Shown piece after piece: positions 8,827 through 18,430 of a stretch of DNA of 64,000 nt. The position numbers were made by a program, and so were the translations under genes. The stretch spans positions 1-64,000 of the forward strand of contig NZ_JBPPLY010000010.1 of assembly GCF_051535215.1 (NCBI RefSeq). Reading direction: 5' to 3'. The notes beneath the pieces are model-generated. The model saw only the letters and a list, made by a program, of their open reading frames with translations. It had not been told where the DNA came from and made no database searches. The DNA comes from Nitrobacter sp051535215. Its GTDB lineage: Bacteria > Pseudomonadota > Alphaproteobacteria > Rhizobiales > Xanthobacteraceae. The stretch's first letter is position 1, and each line of letters starts with the position of its first letter.

Positions 8827-9136
8827 TCGGCGCTTCGATGCGACCTGCGCGCTGGAACTGTTACCCTGCGCGCGGCGATCGTGGCGCCCGTCGTTGGAAC
8901 TCGACGCGCTGCGTCCGGTATAACGATCCCGCCGTTTGCAGCCGACCTTTACTTTCAAGGCTTCCAATCGGGGCGGATGGAGCATGCAACGCATATCGGC
9001 GCGTTAACTCGTTTACCTATTCGGCGGCATTGCGCCTTGCAAGACAGGTACGAGCAGGGGACAATCGGGATTTCGGGGAGCGCACCCCGCCTGTGACCCG
9101 CAGTGAACGTGAACGCCTGGCAAGCCCACGGATTCA
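8827..9136. other. Intergenic region upstream of the LuxR-type regulator
   Basis: 310 nt with no gene I can support. It must carry the promoter of the 9137 regulator. No repeat, hairpin or recognisable operator was found. Confidence 0.4.
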
Positions 9137-9811
9137 ATGACAGCATCAGACAGCACCCACATCGTGATCGCCGACGATCATCCCTTGTTCCGGGGCGCCT
9201 TGCGACAGGCGATTGCGAGCATCATGCCGGCGAAAATCGACGAAGCCGGCACGTTCGAGGAATTGACCGCGCGGCTGGAGCAGGACGCCGACATCGACCT
9301 GATCCTGCTTGATCTGTCGATGCCGGGGATCAGCGGTTTTTCCGGCCTGATCTATTTGCGCGCCCAGTATGCGGCGATTCCGGTGGTCGTCGTGTCGGCC
9401 AGTGACGACGTGGCGACGATCCGCCGTTCGATGGATTTCGGAGCGTCAGGATTCATTCCGAAGCGGCTGGGAATCGAAGCGCTGCGCCCTGCAATCTTCA
9501 AAGTCATCGAGGGCGATATCTGGGTTCCGCCTGACGTCGATCTCTCCGCGGCCGCCGATCCCGAGATGACGCGCTTGCGCGACCGGCTCGTCACGCTGAC
9601 GCCGCAGCAGGTGCGCGTCCTGATGATGCTGTCCGAGGGGCTGCTCAACAAACAGATCGCCTACGAACTCAGCGTATCGGAGGCGACCATCAAGGCGCAC
9701 GTCTCCGCGATCCTGCAAAAACTCGGTGTCGAAAGCCGCACCCAGGCGGTGATTGCCGCGGCGAAGATTGCCGGGGATCAGTGGCGTCAGAGCGAGCCGT
9801 CTGCAGGTTGA
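9137..9811 (+). CDS. Response regulator, LuxR/NarL type
   Basis: 224 residues. The receiver domain spans about residues 8-130, with the acidic pair DD at the start, phospho-acceptor Asp59 in LILLDLSMPG and a Lys in IPKR. A LuxR-type helix-turn-helix follows at about 155-210 (LTPQQVRVLMMLSEGLLNKQIAYELSVSEATIKAHVSAIL). It is a DNA-binding regulator probably phosphorylated by the large hybrid kinase encoded convergently just downstream (stop-to-stop gap 146 nt, holding repeat copy 2). Similar kinase/regulator pairs control carbon-source use in other Proteobacteria; the target here is unknown. Confidence 0.92.
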   Translation: MTASDSTHIVIADDHPLFRGALRQAIASIMPAKIDEAGTFEELTARLEQDADIDLILLDLSMPGISGFSGLIYLRAQYAAIPVVVVSASDDVATIRRSMDFGASGFIPKRLGIEALRPAIFKVIEGDIWVPPDVDLSAAADPEMTRLRDRLVTLTPQQVRVLMMLSEGLLNKQIAYELSVSEATIKAHVSAILQKLGVESRTQAVIAAAKIAGDQWRQSEPSAG

Positions 9812-9866
9812 TGACGCGATCGATAAATGAGCTCGACGCGATGTGACGGTCGACGAAGCGTTCAGT

Positions 9867-9943
9867 GCGTTTTCGAGCGAAGTGTGTGAAGACAGCGCGT
9901 CAAGCCAAAATCTTGGAACTCGCTTCTGATTCCATCAGAAGCG
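9867..9943 (+). repeat. Dispersed two-hairpin palindromic repeat, copy 2
   Basis: A diverged copy: GCGTTTTCGAGCGAAG is kept, the inner part is changed, and the second hairpin is CGCTTCTGATTCCATCAGAAGCG (9921-9943). It lies between two convergent genes, where it could stop transcription from both sides. Confidence 0.8.
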
Positions 9944-9957
9944 AAAGGCTTCGGTTT

Positions 9958-12900
9958 CTATTCGGCGGCGATCTGCTGGCTTCGCCATTGGCCGATCAGC
10001 GCCCGCAGCGAGGCCGGCTTCAGCGGCTTGTTGAGTACCGAAACCTGTTCGAGCTGCGCTGCCTGGCGAACGTGGGGGCTGCGGTCGGCCGTGATCAGGA
10101 TCGCCGGAATGGTCGCGCCGAATCTCCGCCGGATCTCCCGGATCGTGGCGATGCCGTTGCCGCGGTCCAGATGATAATCCACCAGCAGACCGGTGATGCG
10201 CCCGCCGGCGCCTTCGATCGCTGTGATTGCCGCGTCGGGTTCGACCTCGGCGATCACCCGCGCATCCCATGACGTCAGCAGCGTCTTCATGCCGTCGAGA
10301 ATCGCCGGATCGTTTTCGATGCAGACGATCAGGGCTCCGCTCATCGGAGCGTGTGACAGCGGCGTGCTGCTGGTCACCGCGGTGGTATGGTTGGTCTGAT
10401 TGATGGCGGGTGCGAGCGGAACCGTGACGGAGAACACCGAGCCGCCGCTGCGGTTCGAGTCCAGCGCGATGTTGTGATCCAGCACGCGCGCCAGCCGCTG
10501 GACGATCGACAGACCAAGCCCGAGGCCACGCGCGATGCGCGCTCCCTGCTCGAGCCGATGAAATTCCTTGAATATCTCACCGCGCTTGAGGACGGGGATT
10601 CCGACGCCGGTGTCGTAGACGTCGATGCGCAGCGATTTGCCGAGACGGCGGCATCCGATCAGCACGCGGCCCTGCGGCGTGTATTTGATGGCGTTCGAGA
10701 TCAGGTTCTGCAGCAACCGTCGCAGCAGCAGCCGGTCGGATGCGATCGGCAGCGAGCACGGCACGAATGTCAGTTGGACCTGCTTCGCCCGCGCGATCGG
10801 AACGAACTCGATTTCGAGCGAGCGCATCAGATCGCCGACGCGGAAACTCGTGATCGATGTCGTAATGGCGCCGGCGTCGAGCCGCGAGATATCGAGCAAC
10901 GCTCCCAGAATCTCCTCGATGGCTTCAAGTGAATCGTCGATGTTCTGAACGAGCCTGGAATCCTCGCCGCCGGTCTGCCGCTCCACCAGGCTCGTGACAT
11001 AAAGCCGAGCAGCATTGAGGGGCTGCAGGATATCGTGGCCGGCTGCCGCCAGGAACCGGGTCTTGGAGTTGTTGGCGTCCTCTGCATTACTCTTCGCCCG
11101 CGCAAGTTCCGAGTTCAGACGGGTCAGTTCCTCGGTGCGGTCGCGCACGCGCTTTTCCAGCGTCGCATTGGCGCGTTCCAGAGCCTCGGCGGCCTCGAAA
11201 CTCGGCGTCACGTCGGAGAAGGTAACCACCAGACCGCCGTCCGGCATCCGGTTGGCGCGGACCTCGATCACGATGTTGCGGTCGGGAAGCCTCTCCAGAT
11301 AAGGCTTCCCCTCGGTCGTATAGGCGGTCAGCCGGGCCTGCTTCGCAGCCTCGTGATCGACTGGAGAGCGATCGATGGCGCCCAGAAAGTCGAGAATCTC
11401 GGTCAGCGGAATCCCGATCTGAATGGCCTGGGGCGGCAGTCCAAGAATGTTTCCGAATTGCCGGTTCGAGCAGATGAGGTGCAGATCGGCGTCGAATACC
11501 GCGATTCCCTGCCGCACATGGTTCAGCGCGGTCTGCAGCATCTCGCGGTTGAAATGGAGCGCCGCATGTGCGTCGTCGAGCAGCTTCAAGGCTGCTTTCG
11601 CCGACACCGTGCGACGCCGGAGCAATTGCGACATCACCAGCCGCGACGATGCCGCGCCGATCGACGATGCGATCAGATATTCCGCGTGCTGCAACAATTC
11701 GAAAGCGGCCGGCGCTGTCGGATCGAGGTTGAGGCGCCGCATGGCGGCGAACTCCTCAATGGATTGCCGGGCGCGGTTGGGACCAAGATACTGCGCCACG
11801 GCATCCAAAATGTCCTGCACCGTCACCGTCGACCGCCAGCGTCCGAACGGAGGAGGCAGCGGCGCGGCATTGGGCGCGAAAATTTCCGCCTGCAGCCGCT
11901 CGATCGAGGACGGCCGCCGCGTCAGCGACAGCGCGACATAAGTCAGGATATTCAGCGAAAGACTCCACAGCACGCCGTGCATGAGCGGGGGCAGGTTGAT
12001 GCCAAACAGCGCCTGCGGTTTCAGTTCGGCGATGCCAAACGGACCATGCTGCAGCAGCGACATGCCGATGGCGCTTCCGTTGAGAAAGCTGGGAAGAAAC
12101 AGCGTATAGGCCCAGACCGCAAAACCGGTGAGCATGCCGCCCATCGCGCCGCGCGCTGTCGCCTGCCGCCAGACCATTCCTCCGAGAAACGCCGGGGCGA
12201 GCTGCGCGATGGCGGCGAACGACAATAGCCCGATCGCGGCGAGCTGTGCGCTGCCGAGCGCGCGATAATACAGATACGCCATGATCATGATGGCGAAGAT
12301 CGCAAGACGACGCGTCTTGAGCAGGAAGTTGCCGAAGTCCCGGCGTCCGCCGCGGGAGGTCGGGCTGCGCTGCAGCACCAGCGGCACCACGATGTCGTTT
12401 GACACCATGATCGCCAGCGCGACGCATTCGACGATCACCATCGCGGTGCCCGCTGAAAGTCCTCCGATGAACACCGCGATGCTGAGCAGTCTCGACTGGC
12501 CCTCGATCGGCAATGCCAGCACATACATATCGCTGTCGATAATGCCGAACGGAAAAGTGACGAGACCGGCGAGCGCGATCGGGACGACGAAGATGTTGAT
12601 GGCAATCAGGTAGAGCGGAAACAGCCAGCGCGCCCGGGCGACCTCGGCGTCGCTGGAATTCTCCACAACGCTGACGTGGAATTGCCGGGGCAAAAGCATG
12701 ATCGCGAGAAACGACAGCAGCGTCATGGTGAGGAAGTTGCCGATCGAGGGGGTGTGCTCGATGGCCCGCACCGCCTCAGGCGAATTCATCGCGGCCTGGA
12801 TCAGGCCGACGGGACTGAACATCCAGAATGTGACGAAGGCGCCGACGGCGAGAAACGCCACCAGCTTGACAATGGACTCGGTCGCGATCGCCAGCATCAG

Positions 12901-13467
12901 TCCGTGCTGATGCTCGGTCGCATCGGTCTGCCGGGTTCCGAACAGCACCGCGAACAGAGCAAGCGCGATCGTCACGAGCAGCGCGATGTCGCTGATGACA
13001 GGAATTCGGGCGATCGCCTGATCGTCGATCAGGATGGTCCCCAGCGATGAGGCGACCGCCTTGAGTTGAAGCGCGATATAGGGGACTGAGCCGATCATCG
13101 CGATGACGGCGACCGTCGCCGCGACCGCCTGGCTCTTGCCGTAGCGCGCGGCGATGAAGTCGGCGACCGACGTGATGTTCTGCGATTTCGCCAACTGGAT
13201 GATCCGCCGCAAGAGCGGCGTGCAGAATGCGATCAGCAGGATCGGACCGATATAGATCGCGAGGAACTCGAGCCCGGTGCGGGTCGCGAGGCCGACCGAA
13301 CCGAAAAAGGTCCATGACGTGCAGTACACCGCCAGCGACAGCGGATAGATCAGCCGGCTGGTGCCGCCCCGGGCAAACCTGGAGTCCCGGTCGCCATAGC
13401 TCGCGACCAGGAACAGGAAGCCGATATAGCCGATGGCGGCGGCGATCACGCCCCAGTCGTGCAGCAT
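9958..13467 (-). CDS. Hybrid sensor histidine kinase with N-terminal solute-symporter domain
   Basis: 1169 residues. Order: a sodium/solute symporter-like membrane part (about residues 1-500, 12-13 helices; SAVYCTSWTFFGSVGLATRTG is typical of the family), a linker, a PAS domain (about 650-760, VRQGIAVFDADLHLICSNRQF), a coiled coil, the dimerisation domain with phospho-acceptor His811 (AAGHDILQPLNAARLY), a HATPase domain (NLISNAIKYTP, DTGVGIP, GLGLGLSIV) and a C-terminal receiver with Asp1097 in LLVDYHLDRGNG. This is the CbrA-like architecture in which transport or binding of a solute may be coupled to phosphorelay. It is flanked by two regulator genes (9137 and 13841), which are natural partners. 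Confidence 0.93.
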   Translation of the reverse strand: MLHDWGVIAAAIGYIGFLFLVASYGDRDSRFARGGTSRLIYPLSLAVYCTSWTFFGSVGLATRTGLEFLAIYIGPILLIAFCTPLLRRIIQLAKSQNITSVADFIAARYGKSQAVAATVAVIAMIGSVPYIALQLKAVASSLGTILIDDQAIARIPVISDIALLVTIALALFAVLFGTRQTDATEHQHGLMLAIATESIVKLVAFLAVGAFVTFWMFSPVGLIQAAMNSPEAVRAIEHTPSIGNFLTMTLLSFLAIMLLPRQFHVSVVENSSDAEVARARWLFPLYLIAINIFVVPIALAGLVTFPFGIIDSDMYVLALPIEGQSRLLSIAVFIGGLSAGTAMVIVECVALAIMVSNDIVVPLVLQRSPTSRGGRRDFGNFLLKTRRLAIFAIMIMAYLYYRALGSAQLAAIGLLSFAAIAQLAPAFLGGMVWRQATARGAMGGMLTGFAVWAYTLFLPSFLNGSAIGMSLLQHGPFGIAELKPQALFGINLPPLMHGVLWSLSLNILTYVALSLTRRPSSIERLQAEIFAPNAAPLPPPFGRWRSTVTVQDILDAVAQYLGPNRARQSIEEFAAMRRLNLDPTAPAAFELLQHAEYLIASSIGAASSRLVMSQLLRRRTVSAKAALKLLDDAHAALHFNREMLQTALNHVRQGIAVFDADLHLICSNRQFGNILGLPPQAIQIGIPLTEILDFLGAIDRSPVDHEAAKQARLTAYTTEGKPYLERLPDRNIVIEVRANRMPDGGLVVTFSDVTPSFEAAEALERANATLEKRVRDRTEELTRLNSELARAKSNAEDANNSKTRFLAAAGHDILQPLNAARLYVTSLVERQTGGEDSRLVQNIDDSLEAIEEILGALLDISRLDAGAITTSITSFRVGDLMRSLEIEFVPIARAKQVQLTFVPCSLPIASDRLLLRRLLQNLISNAIKYTPQGRVLIGCRRLGKSLRIDVYDTGVGIPVLKRGEIFKEFHRLEQGARIARGLGLGLSIVQRLARVLDHNIALDSNRSGGSVFSVTVPLAPAINQTNHTTAVTSSTPLSHAPMSGALIVCIENDPAILDGMKTLLTSWDARVIAEVEPDAAITAIEGAGGRITGLLVDYHLDRGNGIATIREIRRRFGATIPAILITADRSPHVRQAAQLEQVSVLNKPLKPASLRALIGQWRSQQIAAE

Positions 13468-13840
13468 TGCGGGTGGCTCCTCCGACAGGCGCTGCCCTGG
13501 ACCTTGCCCGAGATCGAGCGGGCCGATTCTAACATATGAACCGTGGTGCGAACGTCAGAATCCAGAGAAAGGCCGCGTACTAACGTTATGCGACGCCTTC
13601 GCGGTCATGATTTGCGCACCGGAGCGAATCAGCTTATACACGTATAAGTTGTGTAACTCGCTTAACTCTCTAGGCCGAATAGCGGCTTGGTGTCGATTGG
13701 AATCAGATTTGTTTCCGTTTCTGGCTTCGGAAGCGTGTCGCGGTTCGCCCGCATCCCGCTCTGACATGTTGCAATCGATCACATCGCGCTCCCGGATCTG
13801 TTCGCTCCAGGATCGCTGTGATCCAGTGAGAGGGTCGCGG
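13468..13840. other. Divergent promoter region, hybrid kinase (-) and FixJ-type regulator (+)
   Basis: 373 nt between two divergent signalling genes, with no credible gene. It holds one clear dyad (13633-13648) and an AT-richer stretch around 13600-13720. Confidence 0.5.
13633..13648. promoter_or_regulatory. Operator-like dyad CTTATAC-AC-GTATAAG
   Basis: Two perfect 7-nt arms with a 2-nt centre, in the shared promoter region of the kinase and regulator genes. The size and symmetry fit binding by a dimeric regulator; which one is not known. Confidence 0.4.
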
Positions 13841-14491
13841 ATGGGCCAGCTTCTGTCGTTCGTTCCGGAAGTGCCGGTTTTCATCGTCGATGACGATTCA
13901 TCGGTGCGGGACGCTTTGGTTCTTCTTTTGAAGATCGAGGGTTATGCCCCGCAATGCTTTGGCGACGGAGCCTCGTTCTTCGAGGCGGTTCAGAATGTCT
14001 CGCCCGCCTGCGTGATTCTCGACCTGCATCTTCCCGGCGAATCCGGATTCGAGATCCTGCGCAAACTGGCGGCTGAACGGCTTGCCGCGCCGGTCCTCGT
14101 GATCTCCGGTGTGGCCGACATCGCGACCGCAGTCGAAGCCATGAAATATGGTGCGCTGGATTTTCTGGAGAAGCCGTTTTCCTCGGATACGATCGTCGGC
14201 CGGGTTCGTGCCGCGGTGAAGGTGTGGCGCGAGGCACGGGGTGGCGAGATCGACGGTCTTGCCAATTTTCCCGGCCGTCATCTGTTGACCTGCCGGGAGC
14301 GCGAGGTCCTCTGCCAGGTCGCCAGGGGAGCCTCGAACAAGGAAGCGGGGCGCAGACTCGGCATCAGTCCGCGCACGGTCGAGGTTCATCGCGCCCGCAT
14401 CATGGACAAGCTAGGCGCCAGAAATGCAGCGGATCTGATTCGGATCGTATTGTCGGAAGCGAGCACGCGGAGGCGGTTGTCCGCCTCATAA
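13841..14491 (+). CDS. Response regulator, FixJ family
   Basis: 216 residues from the ATG at 13841, preceded by GAGAGGG; longer in-frame extensions upstream look non-coding. The receiver domain (about 12-128) has the DDD acidic cluster, phospho-acceptor Asp61 (VILDLHLPGESGFE) and Lys in FLEKPF; the LuxR-type HTH follows (LLTCREREVLCQVARGASNKEAGRRLGISPRTVEVHRARIMDKL). The layout matches FixJ/TodT/NodW-type transcription factors. It is divergent from the hybrid kinase and probably takes phosphate from it or from an orphan kinase. Confidence 0.92.
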   Translation: MGQLLSFVPEVPVFIVDDDSSVRDALVLLLKIEGYAPQCFGDGASFFEAVQNVSPACVILDLHLPGESGFEILRKLAAERLAAPVLVISGVADIATAVEAMKYGALDFLEKPFSSDTIVGRVRAAVKVWREARGGEIDGLANFPGRHLLTCREREVLCQVARGASNKEAGRRLGISPRTVEVHRARIMDKLGARNAADLIRIVLSEASTRRRLSAS

Positions 14492-14607
14492 AGAGCTTTG
14501 CGTTTTGATCGATAGGCCGGGCATTGCTGCTCAAACAACGGCGTTGTTCGCTCGCCTATGTCCCGACCATATCAGTCGTCTTTTGCCGGGCTCGCGCAGA
14601 TCGCTAG

Positions 14608-15837
14608 CTATTCGGCCGCCAGCGATTTCGCCTGCAACGGCAGGCCGAGTTTTTCCCAAACTTGCACCAGAGCTTCGGCCAGCTGATCGATCAGCGCGTC
14701 CTCGTGATAGGGCGAAGGCGTGATCCGCAGCCGCTCCATTCCCTTGGGGACCGTCGGATAATTGATCGGCTGAATATAGATGCCGTAATCATGCAGCAGC
14801 ATGTCGGAGGCCTGCTTGCAGCGTTCGGGATCGCTGACCAGGACCGGAACGATGTGGGTCGAGGTCACCATCACCGGCAGACCTGCCGCGATCAGGCTCG
14901 CCTTGGTGCGCGCCGCGCGTTCCTGATGGCGTTCACGCTCCCAGCCTGATGACTTGAGGTGCCGGATCGCTGCGGTCGCGGCCGAGCAGATCGCGGGCGG
15001 CAGCGAGGTGGTGAAGATAAATCCCGGCGCATAGGAACGCACGGCGTCGATAATTTCGGATTTGCCGGCGATATAGCCGCCGAGGCAGCCGAATGCCTTG
15101 GCCAGCGTGCCTTCAAGGACATCGATGCGATTCATGACGCCGTCGCGCTCGGCGATGCCGGCGCCGCGCGGCCCATACATGCCGACCGCGTGCACTTCGT
15201 CGACATAGGTCATCGCGCCATAGCGCTCGGCGAGATCGCAGATCTTCGAAAGCGGCCCGATATCGCCGTCCATGGAATAAAGGCTCTCGCAAGCGATCAG
15301 CTTCGGACGATCGGGATCGGCTGCGCGCAGCAATTCTTCGAGATGAACGACGTCGTTATGGCGGAATACGACGCGCTCGCAGCCCGATTGCCGGATGCCT
15401 TCAATCATCGAATTGTGGTTGAGTGCGTCGGACAGGATCAGGCAGTTCGGAATGAGCTTCGCAAGCGTCGAAATACCGGTCTGGTTCGAGACATAACCAG
15501 ACGTGAATACGAGCGCCGACGGCTTGCCGTGCAGATCGGCGAGTTCCTGCTCAAGCTGCACCAGCGGATGGTGGGTTCCGGCGATATTGCGGGTTCCGCC
15601 AGCACCGGTGCCGACACGGGTCGCGGTCTCGACCATCGCGCCTACGACCTTCGGGTGCTGACCCATGCCGAGATAATCGTTGGAACACCAGATAACGACG
15701 TTGCGCGGTCCATCGGAGGTGTGCAACGTGGCGTGGGGAAACCGGCCGGCCACACGCTCAAGATCAGCGAAAACACGATAGCGCCGCTCGTTATGAAGGC
15801 GATCAAGCGCGTTACTGAAGAACTTGCTATAATCCAT
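14608..15837 (-). CDS. hemA: 5-aminolevulinate synthase
   Basis: 409 residues, the usual length. PLP enzyme condensing glycine with succinyl-CoA, the first step of haem synthesis in alphaproteobacteria. Visible features are the N-terminal WCSNDYLGMGQHP, the glycine-rich GTGAGGTRNIAGTHHPLVQLE, the PLP-binding aspartate in VDEVHAVGMYGPRGAG and the Schiff-base Lys247 in EGTLAKAFGCLGGYI. It is monocistronic in this window, facing the FixJ-type regulator. I see no clear FixK box upstream. Confidence 0.97.
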   Translation of the reverse strand: MDYSKFFSNALDRLHNERRYRVFADLERVAGRFPHATLHTSDGPRNVVIWCSNDYLGMGQHPKVVGAMVETATRVGTGAGGTRNIAGTHHPLVQLEQELADLHGKPSALVFTSGYVSNQTGISTLAKLIPNCLILSDALNHNSMIEGIRQSGCERVVFRHNDVVHLEELLRAADPDRPKLIACESLYSMDGDIGPLSKICDLAERYGAMTYVDEVHAVGMYGPRGAGIAERDGVMNRIDVLEGTLAKAFGCLGGYIAGKSEIIDAVRSYAPGFIFTTSLPPAICSAATAAIRHLKSSGWERERHQERAARTKASLIAAGLPVMVTSTHIVPVLVSDPERCKQASDMLLHDYGIYIQPINYPTVPKGMERLRITPSPYHEDALIDQLAEALVQVWEKLGLPLQAKSLAAE

Positions 15838-16069
15838 GACTACATCCGGAAAGAAGCCCGGGACGCCGGACCGATCAAAACCTTTTTAGAGCCTTTCCAG
15901 CCGGGCTGTCGAGACGGAATTCGCTAATACGGCGGTTTGAGGGTTAAAAATCGCCGTTCATTTGCTCCAGCGCAAATGAGGACCGGTTGGCTGGCGTCTT
16001 CTCCGCACGCCTGGCCCCACACAGCAACCCTTGACGTCCGGAGAGCGAGCTGCTCGGCAACCGGTCCGA
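15838..16069. other. Gap between bioB and hemA with a long-range inverted repeat
   Basis: 232 nt. GGACCGGTTG (15980-15989) and CAACCGGTCC (16058-16067) are perfect inverted arms 68 nt apart, and ATTTG-CTCCAGCG-CAAAT (15959-15976) is a small hairpin. On the minus strand this is the bioB trailer and the hemA promoter region. Confidence 0.45.
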
Positions 16070-17092
16070 TCAGTGAGGCTGAACGGCGGCCTTGGCACCG
16101 TCCAGCGGCGAGCGGATGCCCAGGCGATCGAGCAGCGCGGCGTCGCGCGCGGTCTGCGGATTTTTTGTGGTCAGCAGGACGTCGCCGATGAAAATCGAAT
16201 TGGCGCCGGCCAGAAAGCACAGCGCCTGCAGTTCGTCGGTCATGTACTGGCGTCCCGCCGACAGTCGCACCACGCTCTTCGGCATCATGATCCGCGCCAC
16301 CGCGATCATGCGGACCAGCGCGATCGGATCGGGTCGCTCGGCCGTGGCGTTGACGGGCACCGCCTCGACTTCATTCCACATATTGATCGGGACGCTTTCA
16401 GGGTGCGCCGGCAGATTGGCCAGCAGCATCAACATGCCGAGACGGTCCCCCGCCTGTTCTCCCATGCCGATGATGCCGCCGCAGCAGACCTTGAGCCCGG
16501 CGTCGCGCGCATGGGCGAGCGTGTCGATGCGATCCTGCATCGTGCGCGTGGTGATGATCCTGCCGTAGAATTCCGGCGAGGTGTCGACATTATGGTTGTA
16601 GAAATCGAGTCCGGCCGCATGCAGTCGCCGGGCCTGATCGGGCGTGAGCGTGCCCAGCGTCGCACAGGTCTCCAGGCCGAGCTCCTTGACGGCGCTGACC
16701 ATGTCGCAGACCCGGTCGAGATCGCGCTCCTTCGGACTGCGCCACGCAGCTGCCATGCAGAAGCGGCTTGCGCCTGCGTCCCTTGCCCGCCGCGCGGTTT
16801 CGACGACCGCGTGCTTATCCATCAACTTGGTGGCTTTGACGCCGGCGTCGTAATGCGCGCTCTGCGCACAGTAGCCGCAGTCCTCCGGACAGCCGCCGGT
16901 CTTGATGCTGAGCAGGCTTGCGGTCTCGACCTGATTGGGATCGAAATTGCAGCGATGGACGGTCTGCGCCCGGAAGATCAGATCCGGGAAAGGGACATTA
17001 TAAAGTGTCTCGATCTCGGATCGCGTCCAGTCGTGGCGTAACCGCGAGGACGCATTATCGCCGCTGTCGAACGAAACCGGTGCTGCATCCAT
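16070..17092 (-). CDS. bioB: Biotin synthase
   Basis: 340 residues. Radical-SAM enzyme inserting sulfur into dethiobiotin. The CxxxCxxC cluster is Cys68, Cys72 and Cys75 (GGCPEDCGYCAQS); YNHNVDTSPEFY and the C-terminal LSAGRQYMTDELQALCFLAGANSIF carry the residues for the [2Fe-2S] cluster and substrate. The other biotin genes are not adjacent. Repeat copy 3 lies just upstream of the start, so the promoter is probably between it and the gene. Confidence 0.97.
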   Translation of the reverse strand: MDAAPVSFDSGDNASSRLRHDWTRSEIETLYNVPFPDLIFRAQTVHRCNFDPNQVETASLLSIKTGGCPEDCGYCAQSAHYDAGVKATKLMDKHAVVETARRARDAGASRFCMAAAWRSPKERDLDRVCDMVSAVKELGLETCATLGTLTPDQARRLHAAGLDFYNHNVDTSPEFYGRIITTRTMQDRIDTLAHARDAGLKVCCGGIIGMGEQAGDRLGMLMLLANLPAHPESVPINMWNEVEAVPVNATAERPDPIALVRMIAVARIMMPKSVVRLSAGRQYMTDELQALCFLAGANSIFIGDVLLTTKNPQTARDAALLDRLGIRSPLDGAKAAVQPH

Positions 17093-17136
17093 ATCGTCAC
17101 GATCCTGTTTGCCGCGTTACGCCAGAAGTGCTTATA

Positions 17137-17225
17137 GCGTTTTCAAGCGAAGTGAATACCGGTTCGCGTGAAGAAAACGCGTCCAAACAGAGGCGGGAGC
17201 CCGGCTTTGACTTCATCAAAGCCGG
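17137..17225 (+). repeat. Dispersed two-hairpin palindromic repeat, copy 3
   Basis: GCGTTTTC (17137-17144) pairs with GAAAACGC (17173-17180); CCGGCTTTGACTTCATCAAAGCCGG follows at 17201-17225. Nearly identical to copy 1 over its whole length. Confidence 0.85.
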
Positions 17226-17331
17226 AACAGCTCCAGGCAAAGCCTCCGCGGCGCGACGATACCACGGTGCCCCGCCCAATTCGAATGAGGCCTTTGGTTT
17301 ATCGGAAGCCGAAATGTTCGCGTAGCGCAAA

Positions 17332-17360
17332 CAAAAAGGCCGGCACCATGGTGCCGGCCT
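17332..17360 (-). terminator. Rho-independent terminator of the outer membrane protein gene
   Basis: A perfect palindrome GGCCGGCACC-AT-GGTGCCGGCC (17338-17359) followed on the minus strand by TTTTTGT. It is 35 nt past the stop of the Omp31-like gene. Confidence 0.85.
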
Positions 17361-17394
17361 TCTCTATTTCGAAACCCTCAGGACTCAGGAGTAA

Positions 17395-18063
17395 TCAGTA
17401 TCCCGGGGCAAGCGGAGCGGTCGGGGCGCCCCAGTTGAAGCGGTAGTTCAGGCCGACCTTGATGGTGTGCTCGTCGTTGCGGAAGCTGAAGGCCGGAACC
17501 GTGAGAACGTTCACAGTACCAAAGTCATAGTACTGGTATTCGATCTTGCCCGACCAGTTCTGGGTGAACAGGTATTCGAGGCCGCCGCCGACGGTGTAAC
17601 CATCACGGCCACCGTTGCCGCTGAAGCCGTTGGTGAAGCGCGAGTCGGCCCAGCCGTAGCCGCCCTTGACGTACAGCAGCGCCGGACCCCAGGTGTAGCC
17701 GAGGCGGCCGGTCACCGAGCCGAGACCACGATTGGCGAACGAGCTGCCGGTGTCGAGGAAGCTATAGTTGGCTTCCAGGCCGAAGACCCAGTTCGGCGAG
17801 AACTGCGTGTCGTAGCCGACCTGCACACCGCCCATGAACACGCCGTCGTTGTTATTGAAGAAACCGGGCGCGAGGACGTTGTTGTCGCCGCCGAATGCGC
17901 CGCCGACATGACCGCCGATGTAGAAGCCGGTCCAGTTGTAGATTGGCGCAGGTGTATAGGCCGGAGCCTTGGTGTACGGCCGGGCGGCAAGATCGGCGGC
18001 TTGTGCCGGCACGATCGCGCTAAGGCCAATGATTGCCACAGAGGCGAGCAGAATCTTTTTCAT
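17395..18063 (-). CDS. Outer membrane beta-barrel protein, Omp25/Omp31 family
   Basis: 222 residues from the ATG at 18063, which has GGAGAAC upstream; an in-frame Met 54 nt earlier lacks a ribosome site. Signal peptide MKKILLASVAIIGLSAIVPAQA, then YNWTGFYIGGHVGGAFGGD, the hallmark of the family, alternating beta strands, and a C-terminal strand GLNYRFNW followed by a short tail. It is an abundant, small barrel in rhizobial outer membranes. Its strong own terminator and a 290-nt upstream region suggest a single highly expressed gene. Confidence 0.9.
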   Translation of the reverse strand: MKKILLASVAIIGLSAIVPAQAADLAARPYTKAPAYTPAPIYNWTGFYIGGHVGGAFGGDNNVLAPGFFNNNDGVFMGGVQVGYDTQFSPNWVFGLEANYSFLDTGSSFANRGLGSVTGRLGYTWGPALLYVKGGYGWADSRFTNGFSGNGGRDGYTVGGGLEYLFTQNWSGKIEYQYYDFGTVNVLTVPAFSFRNDEHTIKVGLNYRFNWGAPTAPLAPGY

Positions 18064-18355
18064 TATATGTTCTCCAGGAATTCGATATCCGAAGCAACCG
18101 TTGGTCGGCCCCGTCATTCGGACCCTAAAACGATTCTGAGCAAAAAGCTGTCACTGAGAGGACACACTCGGGAGGTTCGTAAGCTGTTGGGGAACCACGG
18201 AACTTGTTGCCTAATACGGCCTTAATCAAAACTAAATGATGCCTTAATCGGCAGGTGGTTTCGCACACGAGAAAGTTGCAATATTCTCGGGAAAATCTTT
18301 TTCTAACCAGAATTCGAAGGCTTCTCATGCCGAGTGGCAGGCATCCACGAAAAAA

Positions 18356-18430
18356 TGGTGCTGCCAGACAGGATTGAACTGTCGACCTCTCCATTACCAA
18401 TGGAGTGCTCTACCACTGAGCTACGGCAGC
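18356..18430 (-). tRNA. tRNA-Thr (GGT)
   Basis: 75 nt including an encoded CCA. Reverse-strand cloverleaf: acceptor GCTGCCG/TGGCAGC, D-arm GCTC...GAGC, anticodon stem CTCCA/TGGAG with loop TTGGTAA (anticodon GGT), and T-arm with GTTCAATC. It decodes ACC and ACU. Confidence 0.95.

Noticed and set aside
11035..12228. A 397-codon plus-strand frame opposite the hybrid kinase
   Set aside because: Arg/Gln-rich nonsense translation, no ribosome site, fully covered by the well-supported kinase gene.
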